DNA of 64,000 nucleotides from Candidatus Pantoea edessiphila. Its GTDB lineage: Bacteria > Pseudomonadota > Gammaproteobacteria > Enterobacterales > Enterobacteriaceae. Shown piece after piece: positions 14,222 through 24,170 of this stretch. The stretch is from the NCBI RefSeq assembly GCF_002933315.1, contig NZ_PDKT01000002.1, forward strand, positions 86,701 through 150,700. The letters are read 5' to 3'. The translations under genes and the position numbers were made by a program. The notes below the pieces were generated by a model. The model was given only the letters and a program-made list of their open reading frames with translations. It was not told where the DNA came from and ran no database searches. Each line of letters opens with the position of its first letter. The first letter of the stretch is position 1.

Positions 14222-15730
14222 ATGACAACTAAATCAATGACAATAATGAATAAAAAAAATCTAGCAAAATTTTGTTATATTAAACCAAAAATGTACCATA
14301 TTAACCATATTCACCTTGTAGGAATTGGTGGTTGTGGTATGGGTGGGATTGCGAAAATATTAATTAGTGAAGGCTATTATATTAGTGGGTCTGATATAGA
14401 ACCCAATGCAATTACTAAATATTTATCTCAATTAGGTGCAAAAATTTATTTCAATCATTATGCTGGAAATATTAATTGTACTACTGATGTTGTTGTTTTT
14501 TCTAGTGCTATATCTAGAAACAATCCAGAATTAATATATGCGAAAAAAAAGAATATTCCTATAATAAGTCGCGCTGAAATGCTAGCTGAATTAATGCGTT
14601 TTAGTTATGGCATTGCTATTTCAGGTACTCACGGAAAAACTACAACTACTGCTATGTTATCAAGTATATATATTGAAGGTGGTTTAGATCCAACATTTAT
14701 TAACGGAGGGATACTGAAGATAGAAGATACACAAGCACATTTGGGTGATAATAATTATTTTATTGCTGAAGCAGATGAAAGTGATGCATCATTTTTGCAT
14801 TTAAAACCAATAGTAGCTATCGTCACAAATATTGAATCTGATCATATGGATACTTATCAAGGTAATTTTGAAAATCTTAAACAAACTTTTATTAATTTTC
14901 TACATAAATTACCTTTTTATGGATATATAGTTATGTGTATAGATGATATGGTAATTCATGATTTAATACCTCGTATAGATCGTAAGATTATTACTTATGG
15001 TTTCAGCAAAAAAGCTGATTTTAGGATTGAGAATTATGTACAACATGGTACAAAAAGTTATTTCAGATTAGTGATAAAAAACCAATCTTGCTTAAAAATA
15101 ATTTTAAATGCTCCAGGAAAACATAATGCTCTTAATGCTACAGCTGCTATTGCTGTATCTTATAAAGAAGGAATTGATGAAAAATCAATTATTAATGCAT
15201 TGCAGTATTTTAAGGGTATTAAAAGAAGATTTGATTTTTTGGGCAAATTTTCAACACAACTTATAAATGGTAAAATTGGCGATATTGTATTAATAGATGA
15301 TTACGGTCACCATCCAACAGAAATTAGTGTAACAATTAAATCTGTTCGATCAGGATGGCCAAAAAGAAAATTAATAATGATTTTTCAACCACATAGATAT
15401 ACACGTACTCGTGATATGATATATAGTTTTGCTGATGTATTATCAAAAGTTGATGAATTAATATTGTTAAATGTTTATTCAGCAGGTGAAAAAATCATTC
15501 CTGATGCGGATAGCAACTCTTTATGTAAAGCAATTCGCAATCTAAAAAAAATAGATCCTGTTTTAATTACTGAAAATAATATTATACCAGATATTTTATC
15601 ATCAATGATTTCTGGCTATGATGTAATTTTAACTCAAGGAGCAGGGAATGTTGGTAAAATTGCTATCGAATTAATAAATTCCAAATTACAATTGCAAAAT
15701 ATAAAAGAAAAATTTCATGAAAATAAATAA
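14222..15730 (+). CDS. murC: UDP-MurNAc:L-alanine ligase
   Basis: MurC starts peptide assembly by adding L-alanine to UDP-MurNAc. The 502-residue protein shows HLVGIGGCGMGGIA, the ATP loop ISGTHGKTTTT from residue 133 and the DDYGHHPTE motif. AGGA lies 6-9 bases before the first ATG, which is why this start is preferred. A second ATG at 14246 would align better with the E. coli N-terminus (MNTQQLAKL) but lacks a ribosome binding site. The end overlaps ddlB by 14 bases. Confidence 0.97.
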   Translation: MTTKSMTIMNKKNLAKFCYIKPKMYHINHIHLVGIGGCGMGGIAKILISEGYYISGSDIEPNAITKYLSQLGAKIYFNHYAGNINCTTDVVVFSSAISRNNPELIYAKKKNIPIISRAEMLAELMRFSYGIAISGTHGKTTTTAMLSSIYIEGGLDPTFINGGILKIEDTQAHLGDNNYFIAEADESDASFLHLKPIVAIVTNIESDHMDTYQGNFENLKQTFINFLHKLPFYGYIVMCIDDMVIHDLIPRIDRKIITYGFSKKADFRIENYVQHGTKSYFRLVIKNQSCLKIILNAPGKHNALNATAAIAVSYKEGIDEKSIINALQYFKGIKRRFDFLGKFSTQLINGKIGDIVLIDDYGHHPTEISVTIKSVRSGWPKRKLIMIFQPHRYTRTRDMIYSFADVLSKVDELILLNVYSAGEKIIPDADSNSLCKAIRNLKKIDPVLITENNIIPDILSSMISGYDVILTQGAGNVGKIAIELINSKLQLQNIKEKFHENK

Positions 15731-16643
15731 TAAAATAGCAGTGTTAATGGGAGGTACTTCATCAGAAAGAAAAGTTTCACTGATGTCAGGCAATGAAGTA
15801 TTACTTGGTTTACATAAAGAAAAAGTTAATGCCTATGCAATTGATACCAAATATTATTCTATATTAAATCTTAAACAACAAGGATTTGATAAAGTATTTA
15901 TTGCATTGCATGGTCGTGGTGGTGAAGATGGTAAAATACAAGGAGTTTTGGAGTTTTTAAATATATCATATACTGGAAGTAAGATAATGGCTTCATCTAT
16001 TGCTATAGATAAAATAAGAACTAAATTAATATGGCAAGGATACGGATTGAAATCAAGTAATTTCGTATGGTTAACACGTAAGCAAATATCAAAAGGTTTA
16101 GATAAAAAAATAAAATATGATATTTCTATGTTAGGATTACCTCTATTTGTTAAACCAAATCGTGAAGGATCTAGCATAGGTATTAGTAAAGTAAACAATT
16201 TTGACGAATTGCCACGAGCCTTAGATAAGGCGTTATATTATGATAACGATATTATAATTGAACAGTTTTTGAATGGTGAAGAATATACTGTAGGTATTTT
16301 AGGAAATCAATTATTACCTTTAATACAAATAAAAACCAATAATAAATTTTACAATTATAAAGCTAAATATTTATCCAACAGTACTCAATATTGTTTTTCA
16401 AATAATTTAGATCTTAATCAGAAATTAAATTTGAATAAATTGGTGTTATCTGCTTGGCATGCATTAGGATGTGAGGGATGCGGTCGTATAGATGTAATGA
16501 CAGATAATAACGGAGAATTTTATCTTTTAGAAATTAACACTTCTCCAGGTATGAGTAGTCATAGTTTAGTACCATTAGCTGCTAAAGAGGCAGGTATTCC
16601 TTTTTCAAAATTAGTTACTAATATTTTGCAATTAACTAATTAA
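15717..16643 (+). CDS. ddlB: D-alanine--D-alanine ligase
   Basis: Ddl joins two D-alanines for the murein pentapeptide. The 308-residue protein (family about 306) is an ATP-grasp enzyme. VLMGGTSSERKVSLMSG is at the N-terminus, the phosphate loop is REGSSIGI, and the C-terminal metal site appears in YLLEINTSPGMSSHSLVP. Its ATG lies inside murC, implying coupling. It ends the contiguous Mur block; ftsQ and ftsA, which normally follow, are absent. Confidence 0.97.
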   Translation: MKINNKIAVLMGGTSSERKVSLMSGNEVLLGLHKEKVNAYAIDTKYYSILNLKQQGFDKVFIALHGRGGEDGKIQGVLEFLNISYTGSKIMASSIAIDKIRTKLIWQGYGLKSSNFVWLTRKQISKGLDKKIKYDISMLGLPLFVKPNREGSSIGISKVNNFDELPRALDKALYYDNDIIIEQFLNGEEYTVGILGNQLLPLIQIKTNNKFYNYKAKYLSNSTQYCFSNNLDLNQKLNLNKLVLSAWHALGCEGCGRIDVMTDNNGEFYLLEINTSPGMSSHSLVPLAAKEAGIPFSKLVTNILQLTN

Positions 16644-17220
16644 AATAAAAAATAAAGTAAATAGAATATTGTACTAGTAAATCTATTTTTTATAGAAATT
16701 TTTCAATACTATTTGTAAATAATAATATCAAAATTTAATATAAATTACACTATAATAATATTTATATATTTGTAAATATAATAATTTAATACTAGTGAAA
16801 ATTTTTTATGGATAATATATTTTATTTAATATTACTAATATATGAAATACAATAACTAATATTTTATGTTTATTAGTTTTTTCCCCTATCATTATAGGAA
16901 GTAGAATATAATATTAAATCAACTGTTTATTGTTTTTAATGTAAGTAAAATAAATTTAATGATGACTATGCATTTCTGCATAATATGATGTAACCGATAT
17001 AATATCAATAATCAATTAGCTTTATTTTTACTTATTGATTTATTTATCATACTACTTGTTGAAGTATAACAGTGATTGTCCTGTAATTATGTAAATGGTT
17101 ATATTGAATAGTAATAAAAAAATAAATTATTATTGATACTAAATAATTAGTAATACACTATATTAAAAACTAATAAAGCTGATATGCTATATTAATATCA
17201 AGTATATCTAGGAGCAAGCG
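16644..17220. other. 577-base gene-free spacer where ftsQ and ftsA normally lie
   Basis: The spacer between ddlB and ftsZ is A/T-rich and broken by stops in all frames. I recognise no FtsQ or FtsA fragment. It ends with an AGGAG ribosome binding site (17211-17215) for ftsZ and probably holds the ftsZ promoter, which I cannot place with confidence. Confidence 0.7.
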
Positions 17221-18369
17221 ATGTTAGAATCTATTGAATTAAATAATGAAGCAGTAATAAAGGTTATAGGTGTTGGTGGAGGAGGCGGTAATGCAGTAGA
17301 ACATATGGTACGTGAACGTATTGAAGGAGTAGAATTTTTTATTGTAAATACTGATGCACAAGCATTACGTAAAACAGCAGTAGGTAAAACTATACAAATT
17401 GGTAATAAAATTACAAAAGGTTTAGGTGCTGGTGCCAATCCAGATGTAGGTCGTAATGCTGCTGAAGAAGATCGAGAATCACTTCGTTCTGCATTAGAAG
17501 GTGCAGATATGATATTTATTACAGCAGGTATGGGTGGAGGTACTGGTACAGGTGCAGCACCTGTAGTAGCAGAATTAGCAAAAGATCTAGGTATTCTAAC
17601 TGTTTCGGTTGTGACTAAACCTTTTAATTTTGAAGGTAAAAAACGTATGGATTTTGCTGCAAAAGGTATAGAAGAACTATCTAAATACGTTGATTCTTTA
17701 ATCACAATACCTAATGATAAATTACTAAAAGTATTAGGTCGAGGTATTTCATTATTAGATGCATTTGGTGCAGCAAATAATGTACTGAAAGGTGCTGTTC
17801 AGGGAATTGCTGAACTTATAACTCGTCCTGGTCTCATTAACGTGGATTTTGCAGATGTGCGTACTGTCATGTCTGAAATGGGATATGCAATGATGGGTTC
17901 TGGAGTTGCTTGTGGTGAAGATCGTGCTGAGGATGCTGCTGAAATAGCTGTTTCTAGTCCATTATTAGAAGATATTGATTTATCTGGCGCTCGTGGAGTT
18001 TTAGTTAATATTACTGCTGGATTTGATTTACGTTTAGATGAATTTGAAACTGTTGGTAATACAATTCGTTCTTTTGCTTCTGATAATGCAACTGTAGTTA
18101 TTGGTACTTCATTGGATGCAGAAATGAACGATGAATTAAGAGTTACTGTTGTTGCTACAGGTATTGGTAACGATAAAAATAAAGATATCAAATTAGTATC
18201 TAATACGTCTTTAAATCAATCAGTTTTAGATTGTCGTTATCATCAGAATGGAATATCAATAATGCAAAAAGAACAAAAATCTACAAAATTATTTAATCAA
18301 ATTCAAAAAGTTAACAAAGAGATTGATTATTTAGATATTCCAGCATTTTTACGCAAACAAGCAGATTAA
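17221..18369 (+). CDS. ftsZ: Cell division GTPase FtsZ
   Basis: FtsZ is the tubulin-like GTPase that forms the division ring. The 382 residues match the E. coli length (383). The tubulin signature GGGTGTG is at residues 105-111, and the T7 region NVDFADVRTVM is present. After a short variable linker the C-terminal conserved peptide LDIPAFLRKQ is intact; it binds FtsA, ZipA and other partners in enterics. Strong AGGAG precedes the ATG. Codon use looks more conserved and G-rich than its neighbours, as expected for an abundant protein. Confidence 0.99.
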   Translation: MLESIELNNEAVIKVIGVGGGGGNAVEHMVRERIEGVEFFIVNTDAQALRKTAVGKTIQIGNKITKGLGAGANPDVGRNAAEEDRESLRSALEGADMIFITAGMGGGTGTGAAPVVAELAKDLGILTVSVVTKPFNFEGKKRMDFAAKGIEELSKYVDSLITIPNDKLLKVLGRGISLLDAFGAANNVLKGAVQGIAELITRPGLINVDFADVRTVMSEMGYAMMGSGVACGEDRAEDAAEIAVSSPLLEDIDLSGARGVLVNITAGFDLRLDEFETVGNTIRSFASDNATVVIGTSLDAEMNDELRVTVVATGIGNDKNKDIKLVSNTSLNQSVLDCRYHQNGISIMQKEQKSTKLFNQIQKVNKEIDYLDIPAFLRKQAD

Positions 18370-18942
18370 TCATGTATTTAATCATTTATTTATATTAAAT
18401 TAATATTATGATTTTAAAATAAAATAATTTCTTATCTAAAGAGGATAATTTTACATATATACCATTACTTATTGAAAGTATATCATATTTAATGAAGAGT
18501 ATAATTTCTATATACTATAATTCTTAGTTATTTGAGAAGCATATGAAAAATAATTGATAATAAGTTAAGTGTATAAAATATTTATATTAATAGAATTTAT
18601 AAAAAAATTATTTATTCTATTATAGAATTTCAAAATTCTTATTATCTTAATAATAATGTTAAATTTAGATTAACCATTCATGCGATACCGTTGTTTAATT
18701 AATTGTAATTATTGATATTACATAAAATAATGTTAATTTAACATTGTAAATAACAAATATTTACTACATTATATGTAGCAATTGATTGATTTTATCTATT
18801 TATTTTTCTATTGTGCAAAAGTAATTAAATATAAATAACGACATATGTAATGTTTCTATTAAAAATTATTTATCATTATTTTTATTTCGCACATACAGAT
18901 TAATGAATGTTTAGAGATAAAATTGAATTTGAGAATAACTTC
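18370..18942. other. 573-base spacer where lpxC and secM normally lie
   Basis: In E. coli lpxC and secM separate ftsZ from secA. Here the region is A/T-rich with frequent stops and I recognise no fragment of either. It probably contains the secA promoter. The part at 18907-18942 is in frame with secA but is judged untranslated leader. Confidence 0.65.
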
Positions 18943-21564
18943 ATGAATTTAATAGAATTATTTAGCAATTTTTTTATTAGTAGCAATGATCGTGTACTAC
19001 GTCATTTAAGTAAAGTAGTTGAAAGTATTAACAAACTAGAAAATGATTTTTCAAAACTTTCTGATAATGAACTTAAAGATAAAACAAAATTTTTCTATAA
19101 AAGATTAAAAGAAGGGGCAACATTAGAAAGTTTAATTCCAGAAGCATTTGCAACTGTACGTGAAGCTAGTAAACGTGTTTTTGGCATGCGTCATTTCGAT
19201 GTACAACTGATTGGTGGTTTAGTGCTAAATAACTGTTGTATTGCTGAAATGCGTACAGGTGAAGGTAAAACGTTAACTGCAACTTTACCTGCTTATTTAA
19301 ATGCTTTAACAAAAAAAGGAGTGCATATAGTAACTGTTAATGATTATTTAGCTAAACGAGATGCCGATAATAATCGTCCTTTATTTGAATTTTTGGGATT
19401 AAACATAGGTGTTAATTTATCAGGCATGTCGGTCTTGGATAAGCGTTTAGCTTATGCTGCTGACATCACTTATGGTACTAATAATGAATATGGATTTGAT
19501 TATTTGCGTGATAATATGGCTCTTATGCCAGAAGAGCGAGTGCAAAGGAAATTAAATTACGCAATAATAGATGAAGTTGATTCTATTTTAATTGATGAAG
19601 CTCGTACTCCTTTAATTATTTCAGGTCCATCTGAAAATAGTTCAGCTTTATATATTAAAATTAATAAAATCATTCCTTATTTAGTACGTCAAGATCAAGA
19701 AGATTCAGAATTTTTTCAAGGTAAAGGTGATTTTTGGGTTGATGAAAAAATACGTCAAGTACATATATCTGAACGTGGTTTAACAAAAATAGAAAAATTA
19801 TTAGTTGATAAAAATATTATACAAGTTGGAGAATCACTTTATTCTCCTATCAATATAATATTGATGCATCATGTTAATGTTGCTTTAAAACCTAACGTGT
19901 TATTTATCAAAAATGTTGACTATATTTTAAAAAATGGTGAAGTTCTTATTGTTGATGAGCATACTGGTCGTATCATGCAAGGTCGCCGCTGGTCTGATGG
20001 TTTACATCAAGCTATAGAAGCAAAAGAAAATGTTGTAATACAAAACGAAAACCGTACTTTAGCATCAATTACTTTTCAAAATTACTTTCGTATTTACGAT
20101 AAATTAGCTGGAATGACTGGTACGGCGGAAACAGAAGCATTTGAATTTATTTCCATATATAAATTAAATACAGTAGTGATTCCAACTAATCGTCCTATGA
20201 TAAGAAAAGATCTACCAGATCTAATCTATATGACCGAAAAAGAAAAAATAAAAGCTATCATTGAAGACATTCAGGCGTGCATAAAACGTGCGCAACCTGT
20301 TTTAGTAGGTACTATTTCAATTGAGAAATCTGAACTAATATCTAATGAATTAAAACTAGCTGGTATTAAACATAGTGTCCTTAATGCTAAATTTCATTCT
20401 CATGAAGCAGATATTATTGCACAAGCTGGTAAACCTGGAACAGTAACTATTGCTACTAATATGGCTGGCCGTGGTACGGATATTTTACTAGGTGGAAATT
20501 GGCGTACAGAGATAGATAAAATAAAAGAAATTTCTAATAATAAAATTGAAGAAATTAAATCTTCTTGGCAAATACAACATAATGCTGTAATAGCTGCGGG
20601 TGGTTTGCATATCATAGGTACTGAACGTCATGAATCTCGCCGTATAGATAATCAATTGCGTGGTCGTGCTGGTCGTCAAGGAGATGCTGGATCTTCTAGA
20701 TTTTATTTATCAATGGAGGACTCTTTAATGCGTATTTTTGCATCAGAACGAGTTTCTACTATAATGCGGAAACTAGGAATACAACAAGGAGAAGCAATTG
20801 AGCATCCGTGGGTAACAAAAGCTATAGCAAATGCTCAACATAAAGTTGAAAATCGTAATTTTGATATTCGTAAGCAATTACTTGAATATGATGATGTAAC
20901 AAATGAACAAAGGAGTGCTTTTTATAATCAGCGTAATAATATCTTAGAAGTTTCTGATATAAATGAAACTATTAATAATATTCGTAAAGATGTATATAGA
21001 ACAGTAGTTAAGAATTATGTTCTTACACAACCTGAAGATGATTGGGATATTTCTATTTTAGAGAAAAACTTACTTATAGATTTCGATTTAAATATTAATC
21101 TTTCAGAATGGTTTAATAAACAAAAAGAAATAAATATGCAGGAAGATATTTTATTCAATTATATTCACACAAAAGCAACAGAACAATATGAACAAAAAGA
21201 AAAACAAATTGGATCTATTATAATACGAGATACAGAAAAAAAAATTATGTTGCATACATTAGATTCAATGTGGAAAGACCATTTAGCAGCTATGGATTAT
21301 CTACGTCAAGGAATTCATCTTAGAGGATATGCACAAAAAGATCCAAAACAGGAATATAAAAAAGAATCATTCCTAATGTTTACTTCTATGCTAGAAAACA
21401 TAAAATACGAAGTAATTAGTACATTAAGTAAGATGAAAGCAGAACAAGAAGACAAAAATCCTTTACAAGGACGATTTAATATCTTTAATAAAATTGGTAG
21501 AAATGATCCATGTCCTTGTAATTCAGGTAAAAAATATAAACGTTGTCATGGTATTTTAGTCTGA
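18943..21564 (+). CDS. secA: Preprotein translocase ATPase SecA
   Basis: SecA drives secretory proteins through SecYEG. I chose the ATG at 18943 because [17 protein letters not shown] aligns with the E. coli N-terminus; an in-frame ATG at 18907 adds 12 unmatched residues. From 18943 the protein has 873 residues against 901. Walker A MRTGEGKT is at 103-110, and [15 protein letters not shown] and the [15 protein letters not shown] motif VI are intact. The shortening lies in the C-terminal linker; the zinc ligands remain in [13 protein letters not shown]. SecM, its translational regulator in E. coli, is missing. Confidence 0.97.
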   Translation: MNLIELFSNFFISSNDRVLRHLSKVVESINKLENDFSKLSDNELKDKTKFFYKRLKEGATLESLIPEAFATVREASKRVFGMRHFDVQLIGGLVLNNCCIAEMRTGEGKTLTATLPAYLNALTKKGVHIVTVNDYLAKRDADNNRPLFEFLGLNIGVNLSGMSVLDKRLAYAADITYGTNNEYGFDYLRDNMALMPEERVQRKLNYAIIDEVDSILIDEARTPLIISGPSENSSALYIKINKIIPYLVRQDQEDSEFFQGKGDFWVDEKIRQVHISERGLTKIEKLLVDKNIIQVGESLYSPINIILMHHVNVALKPNVLFIKNVDYILKNGEVLIVDEHTGRIMQGRRWSDGLHQAIEAKENVVIQNENRTLASITFQNYFRIYDKLAGMTGTAETEAFEFISIYKLNTVVIPTNRPMIRKDLPDLIYMTEKEKIKAIIEDIQACIKRAQPVLVGTISIEKSELISNELKLAGIKHSVLNAKFHSHEADIIAQAGKPGTVTIATNMAGRGTDILLGGNWRTEIDKIKEISNNKIEEIKSSWQIQHNAVIAAGGLHIIGTERHESRRIDNQLRGRAGRQGDAGSSRFYLSMEDSLMRIFASERVSTIMRKLGIQQGEAIEHPWVTKAIANAQHKVENRNFDIRKQLLEYDDVTNEQRSAFYNQRNNILEVSDINETINNIRKDVYRTVVKNYVLTQPEDDWDISILEKNLLIDFDLNINLSEWFNKQKEINMQEDILFNYIHTKATEQYEQKEKQIGSIIIRDTEKKIMLHTLDSMWKDHLAAMDYLRQGIHLRGYAQKDPKQEYKKESFLMFTSMLENIKYEVISTLSKMKAEQEDKNPLQGRFNIFNKIGRNDPCPCNSGKKYKRCHGILV

Positions 21565-21671
21565 ATATAAAGAAATTAATTTGTTGTTTTCATTGGTTTC
21601 TTATTTATAGCATCCTTAATTTTTTACTTAAAGGAAATATACTTGAACTTCTTTTGTCATGTATTTTATAT

Positions 21672-22415
21672 TTAACAACAAGCTATTTGAAAATTAAATT
21701 TTAATGGTATTGTAATGTTTTCTTTATCAAGAGGCATGAAATGAATAGAAAAGCGGCTTTTGTGTCCTGAAATTTTTGGATAAATTAAATTTTCTATTTC
21801 AAGTTGTAAACGCAACAAATCAGCTCCTCCGGCATTATCTTGGTAAAATCCATTTAAACTGGTTTGTGTACGAAAAGTTCCTCCTTTTCTGATTAAATCC
21901 AAAATTATGGATAAAGTATTATGAACCGGTGATAAAGTTTCAATCCAATTTTTAACCTGATTATTGCGTATTTCTTCTAAAAAGTGTAGCCAAATATGTA
22001 AACCCGGTAAATCAAAACTACAACAACCACCAGGAATATTCAATCTTTGGCGCACAATACTAATTAAATTATCTTCTCTTAATTGCTGACCTATTCTTGG
22101 AGATTTCATTAATTGCTCTGAATGAGTTTTTAATTTACTATGTATTGTATCAATTATATCTATATCAACACCCGGTATGTTAGACCACATGAGTAATTTT
22201 TGTTTTTGACGCTCTAGCTCTTTTAACAATTGAGTTCTTATATCTCCACGTTCAAAAATATCTAATAATTCATCAATTAATCTAAAGAAAATTAATGCAT
22301 GAATAGTTTTATTGATTGGAGTAGTTTCATCAAGTTGATTAATAAGAAATTCTATTCTTAGCCATGTTCGCATTTTTTCACTAAGTGGATGTTCGAATAG
22401 TACAGCTTTACTCAT
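21672..22415 (-). CDS. zapD: Z-ring associated protein ZapD
   Basis: ZapD (YacF) crosslinks FtsZ filaments and binds the FtsZ C-terminal peptide. The 247-residue length equals E. coli. The N-terminus FEHPLSEKMRTWLRIEFL and the segment GGCCSFDLPGLHIWLH are typical. AGGA, overlapping the end of coaE, serves as ribosome binding site; the genes are four bases apart. Its retention beside the loss of FtsA from the dcw cluster suggests it matters for ring formation here (inference). It converges with secA. Confidence 0.95.
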   Translation of the reverse strand: MSKAVLFEHPLSEKMRTWLRIEFLINQLDETTPINKTIHALIFFRLIDELLDIFERGDIRTQLLKELERQKQKLLMWSNIPGVDIDIIDTIHSKLKTHSEQLMKSPRIGQQLREDNLISIVRQRLNIPGGCCSFDLPGLHIWLHFLEEIRNNQVKNWIETLSPVHNTLSIILDLIRKGGTFRTQTSLNGFYQDNAGGADLLRLQLEIENLIYPKISGHKSRFSIHFMPLDKENITIPLKFNFQIACC

Positions 22416-22419
22416 GATA

Positions 22420-23037
22420 TTAATCCTGTTTCGTTTTTGCTAACTTAAGGTAGAACTGATGAAGTTTAAAAACTTGTAAAAAAGTATTTTCTAATTTACC
22501 AATATTATTGATAATATCATCAGCAAAATTAATACGTTGCTGATGTGTAGCTTGTATTTCAATGATTTTTTCTACCTGTGCCAGTGTAACATTATCGCGA
22601 ATTTGTACTCTCTTTAATTGCGTTGCCTTATCTATATTAATTACTAATATACGATTAGCTTGATGTTGTAATTTATTTTCTATCAATAAAGGTACTACCC
22701 ATAAGATATAAGGCGATTTTGCTATTTTTTTTAAGTTTTGAGTTTGTATATTAATTAGTGGATGTAAAATATTATTTAACCAATATCTTTCTTTTTTATC
22801 CTGAAAAATTATTTCACGCAAACGAGAACGAAAAAGAGTACCTTGTTTAGTTAAGATATCATTACCATAACGATTAATAATTGCTTTTAAAACACAGGAA
22901 CCTGGTTTTACTAGTTTATAAGCAATTACATCAGCATCTATAACATTGATATTGAATTTGGCAAAAATATTTGCAATAGTGCTTTTACCACTACCAATGC
23001 CACCTGTACATGCTACTATATAAGGAATATTATTCAC
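22420..23037 (-). CDS. coaE: Dephospho-CoA kinase
   Basis: CoaE phosphorylates dephospho-CoA, the last step of coenzyme A synthesis. The 205 residues match the family (206). The P-loop GGIGSGKST occupies residues 12-20, followed by VIDADVIAYKLV and the LID-region arginines. It complements panB and panC downstream in the window. It is the upstream gene of a two-gene minus-strand unit with zapD. Confidence 0.97.
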   Translation of the reverse strand: MNNIPYIVACTGGIGSGKSTIANIFAKFNINVIDADVIAYKLVKPGSCVLKAIINRYGNDILTKQGTLFRSRLREIIFQDKKERYWLNNILHPLINIQTQNLKKIAKSPYILWVVPLLIENKLQHQANRILVINIDKATQLKRVQIRDNVTLAQVEKIIEIQATHQQRINFADDIINNIGKLENTFLQVFKLHQFYLKLAKTKQD

Positions 23038-23273
23038 TGAATAGCTCTTTTTATAATAAAATTAAAAGATAGTTTAAAAAAAATAAGCATATCATGAAAA
23101 ATAAATAATAATTTTAATATATATAGAGAAAATTAATATGTAATATCAATCATAAAAGTTTATTTTTATCTATAGATTGCTAAGAAATTCATTAAATGAA
23201 ACATATTAATTTATTATAACATTCATGATTATTAATGTAATTTATTAATTAAAAATCATCTTGATAAATTTTT

Positions 23274-24170
23274 CTATTTTAACTTTAATCGCATCGAAAT
23301 ATCGATTGCACGTATGTTTTTAGTTATATCTCCAACTGAAATATAATCTATTCCAGTTCGTGCAATATTTGTTATTAATGATTCGTTAATATTACCAGAA
23401 ACTTCTAAAATTACACGACCTTTATTAATTTTTACTGCTTCGCTAATTAATTTCAAATTAAAATTATCTAACATTACAATATCTACTCCAGCATTTATAG
23501 CTTGAATAAGTTCTTCTATTGTTTCTACTTCTACCTCTATGGGATAATCAGGAAAAGCTAAAGAGGCTGATTTGACAGCTTTTTGTATAGACCCAATAGC
23601 AATAATATGGTTTTCTTTAATTAAAAAAGCATCTGATAATCCAATGCGGTGATTATTACCTCCGCCACATATTACAGCATATTTTAGAGCAGTACGTAAT
23701 CCTGGTAAAGTTTTACGTGTATCTAATAATTTTGCATTAGTATTATTTAGAAGTGCAACATAATAATTAACTTTAGTAGAAACACCAGATAAAAGCTGTA
23801 TAAAATTCAATATGGTACGTTCAGATGTAACAATTGTACGTGCTGATCCTTCTATTTCAACTAATAACTGCTCAGGTATCATTTTTTGTCCATCTTTTAT
23901 GTGCCAAACCAAATTTACTGATTGATTTAGTTGATCAAATATTGCTTCTACCCAATCTTTACCACAAAAAATTCCTGTTTCATGAGTTATGATATGAGCA
24001 TATGCATTTTTATCTTTCGGTAATAAATTAGCAGTAATATCATTATTAACATTAATTTGACCTCCTAAATCTTCCTTTAAAGCCATAGCAATATTTTCTC
24101 TAATACCTTTTTTAGCTAATTGCATTAGGTCATCGTGACGCTTACTTAAATTATATCTTTGAATAGACAT
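23274..24170 (-). CDS. nadC: Nicotinate-nucleotide pyrophosphorylase (carboxylating)
   Basis: NadC converts quinolinate and PRPP to nicotinate mononucleotide in de novo NAD synthesis. The 298-residue protein (family 297) has the N-terminal ALKEDLGG segment, TSERTILNFIQLLSGVST, the LDTRKTLPGLR active-site stretch and EVEVETIEE. The neighbours ampD, ampE and hofC of E. coli are gone, leaving wide spacers on both sides (236 bases towards coaE). It is probably a single-gene transcript. Confidence 0.97.
   Translation of the reverse strand: MSIQRYNLSKRHDDLMQLAKKGIRENIAMALKEDLGGQINVNNDITANLLPKDKNAYAHIITHETGIFCGKDWVEAIFDQLNQSVNLVWHIKDGQKMIPEQLLVEIEGSARTIVTSERTILNFIQLLSGVSTKVNYYVALLNNTNAKLLDTRKTLPGLRTALKYAVICGGGNNHRIGLSDAFLIKENHIIAIGSIQKAVKSASLAFPDYPIEVEVETIEELIQAINAGVDIVMLDNFNLKLISEAVKINKGRVILEVSGNINESLITNIARTGIDYISVGDITKNIRAIDISMRLKLK

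Noticed and set aside
17208..17705. 165-codon minus-strand open frame opposite ftsZ
   Set aside because: It is antisense to strongly conserved FtsZ codons, has no recognisable domain and has a proline/serine-rich composition typical of shadows.
17799..18191. 130-codon minus-strand open frame opposite ftsZ
   Set aside because: Antisense shadow of FtsZ with no independent support.
18541..18560. Possible small ORF or lpxC remnant between ftsZ and secA
   Set aside because: The ATG at 18543 reaches a stop after four codons and nothing matches LpxC.
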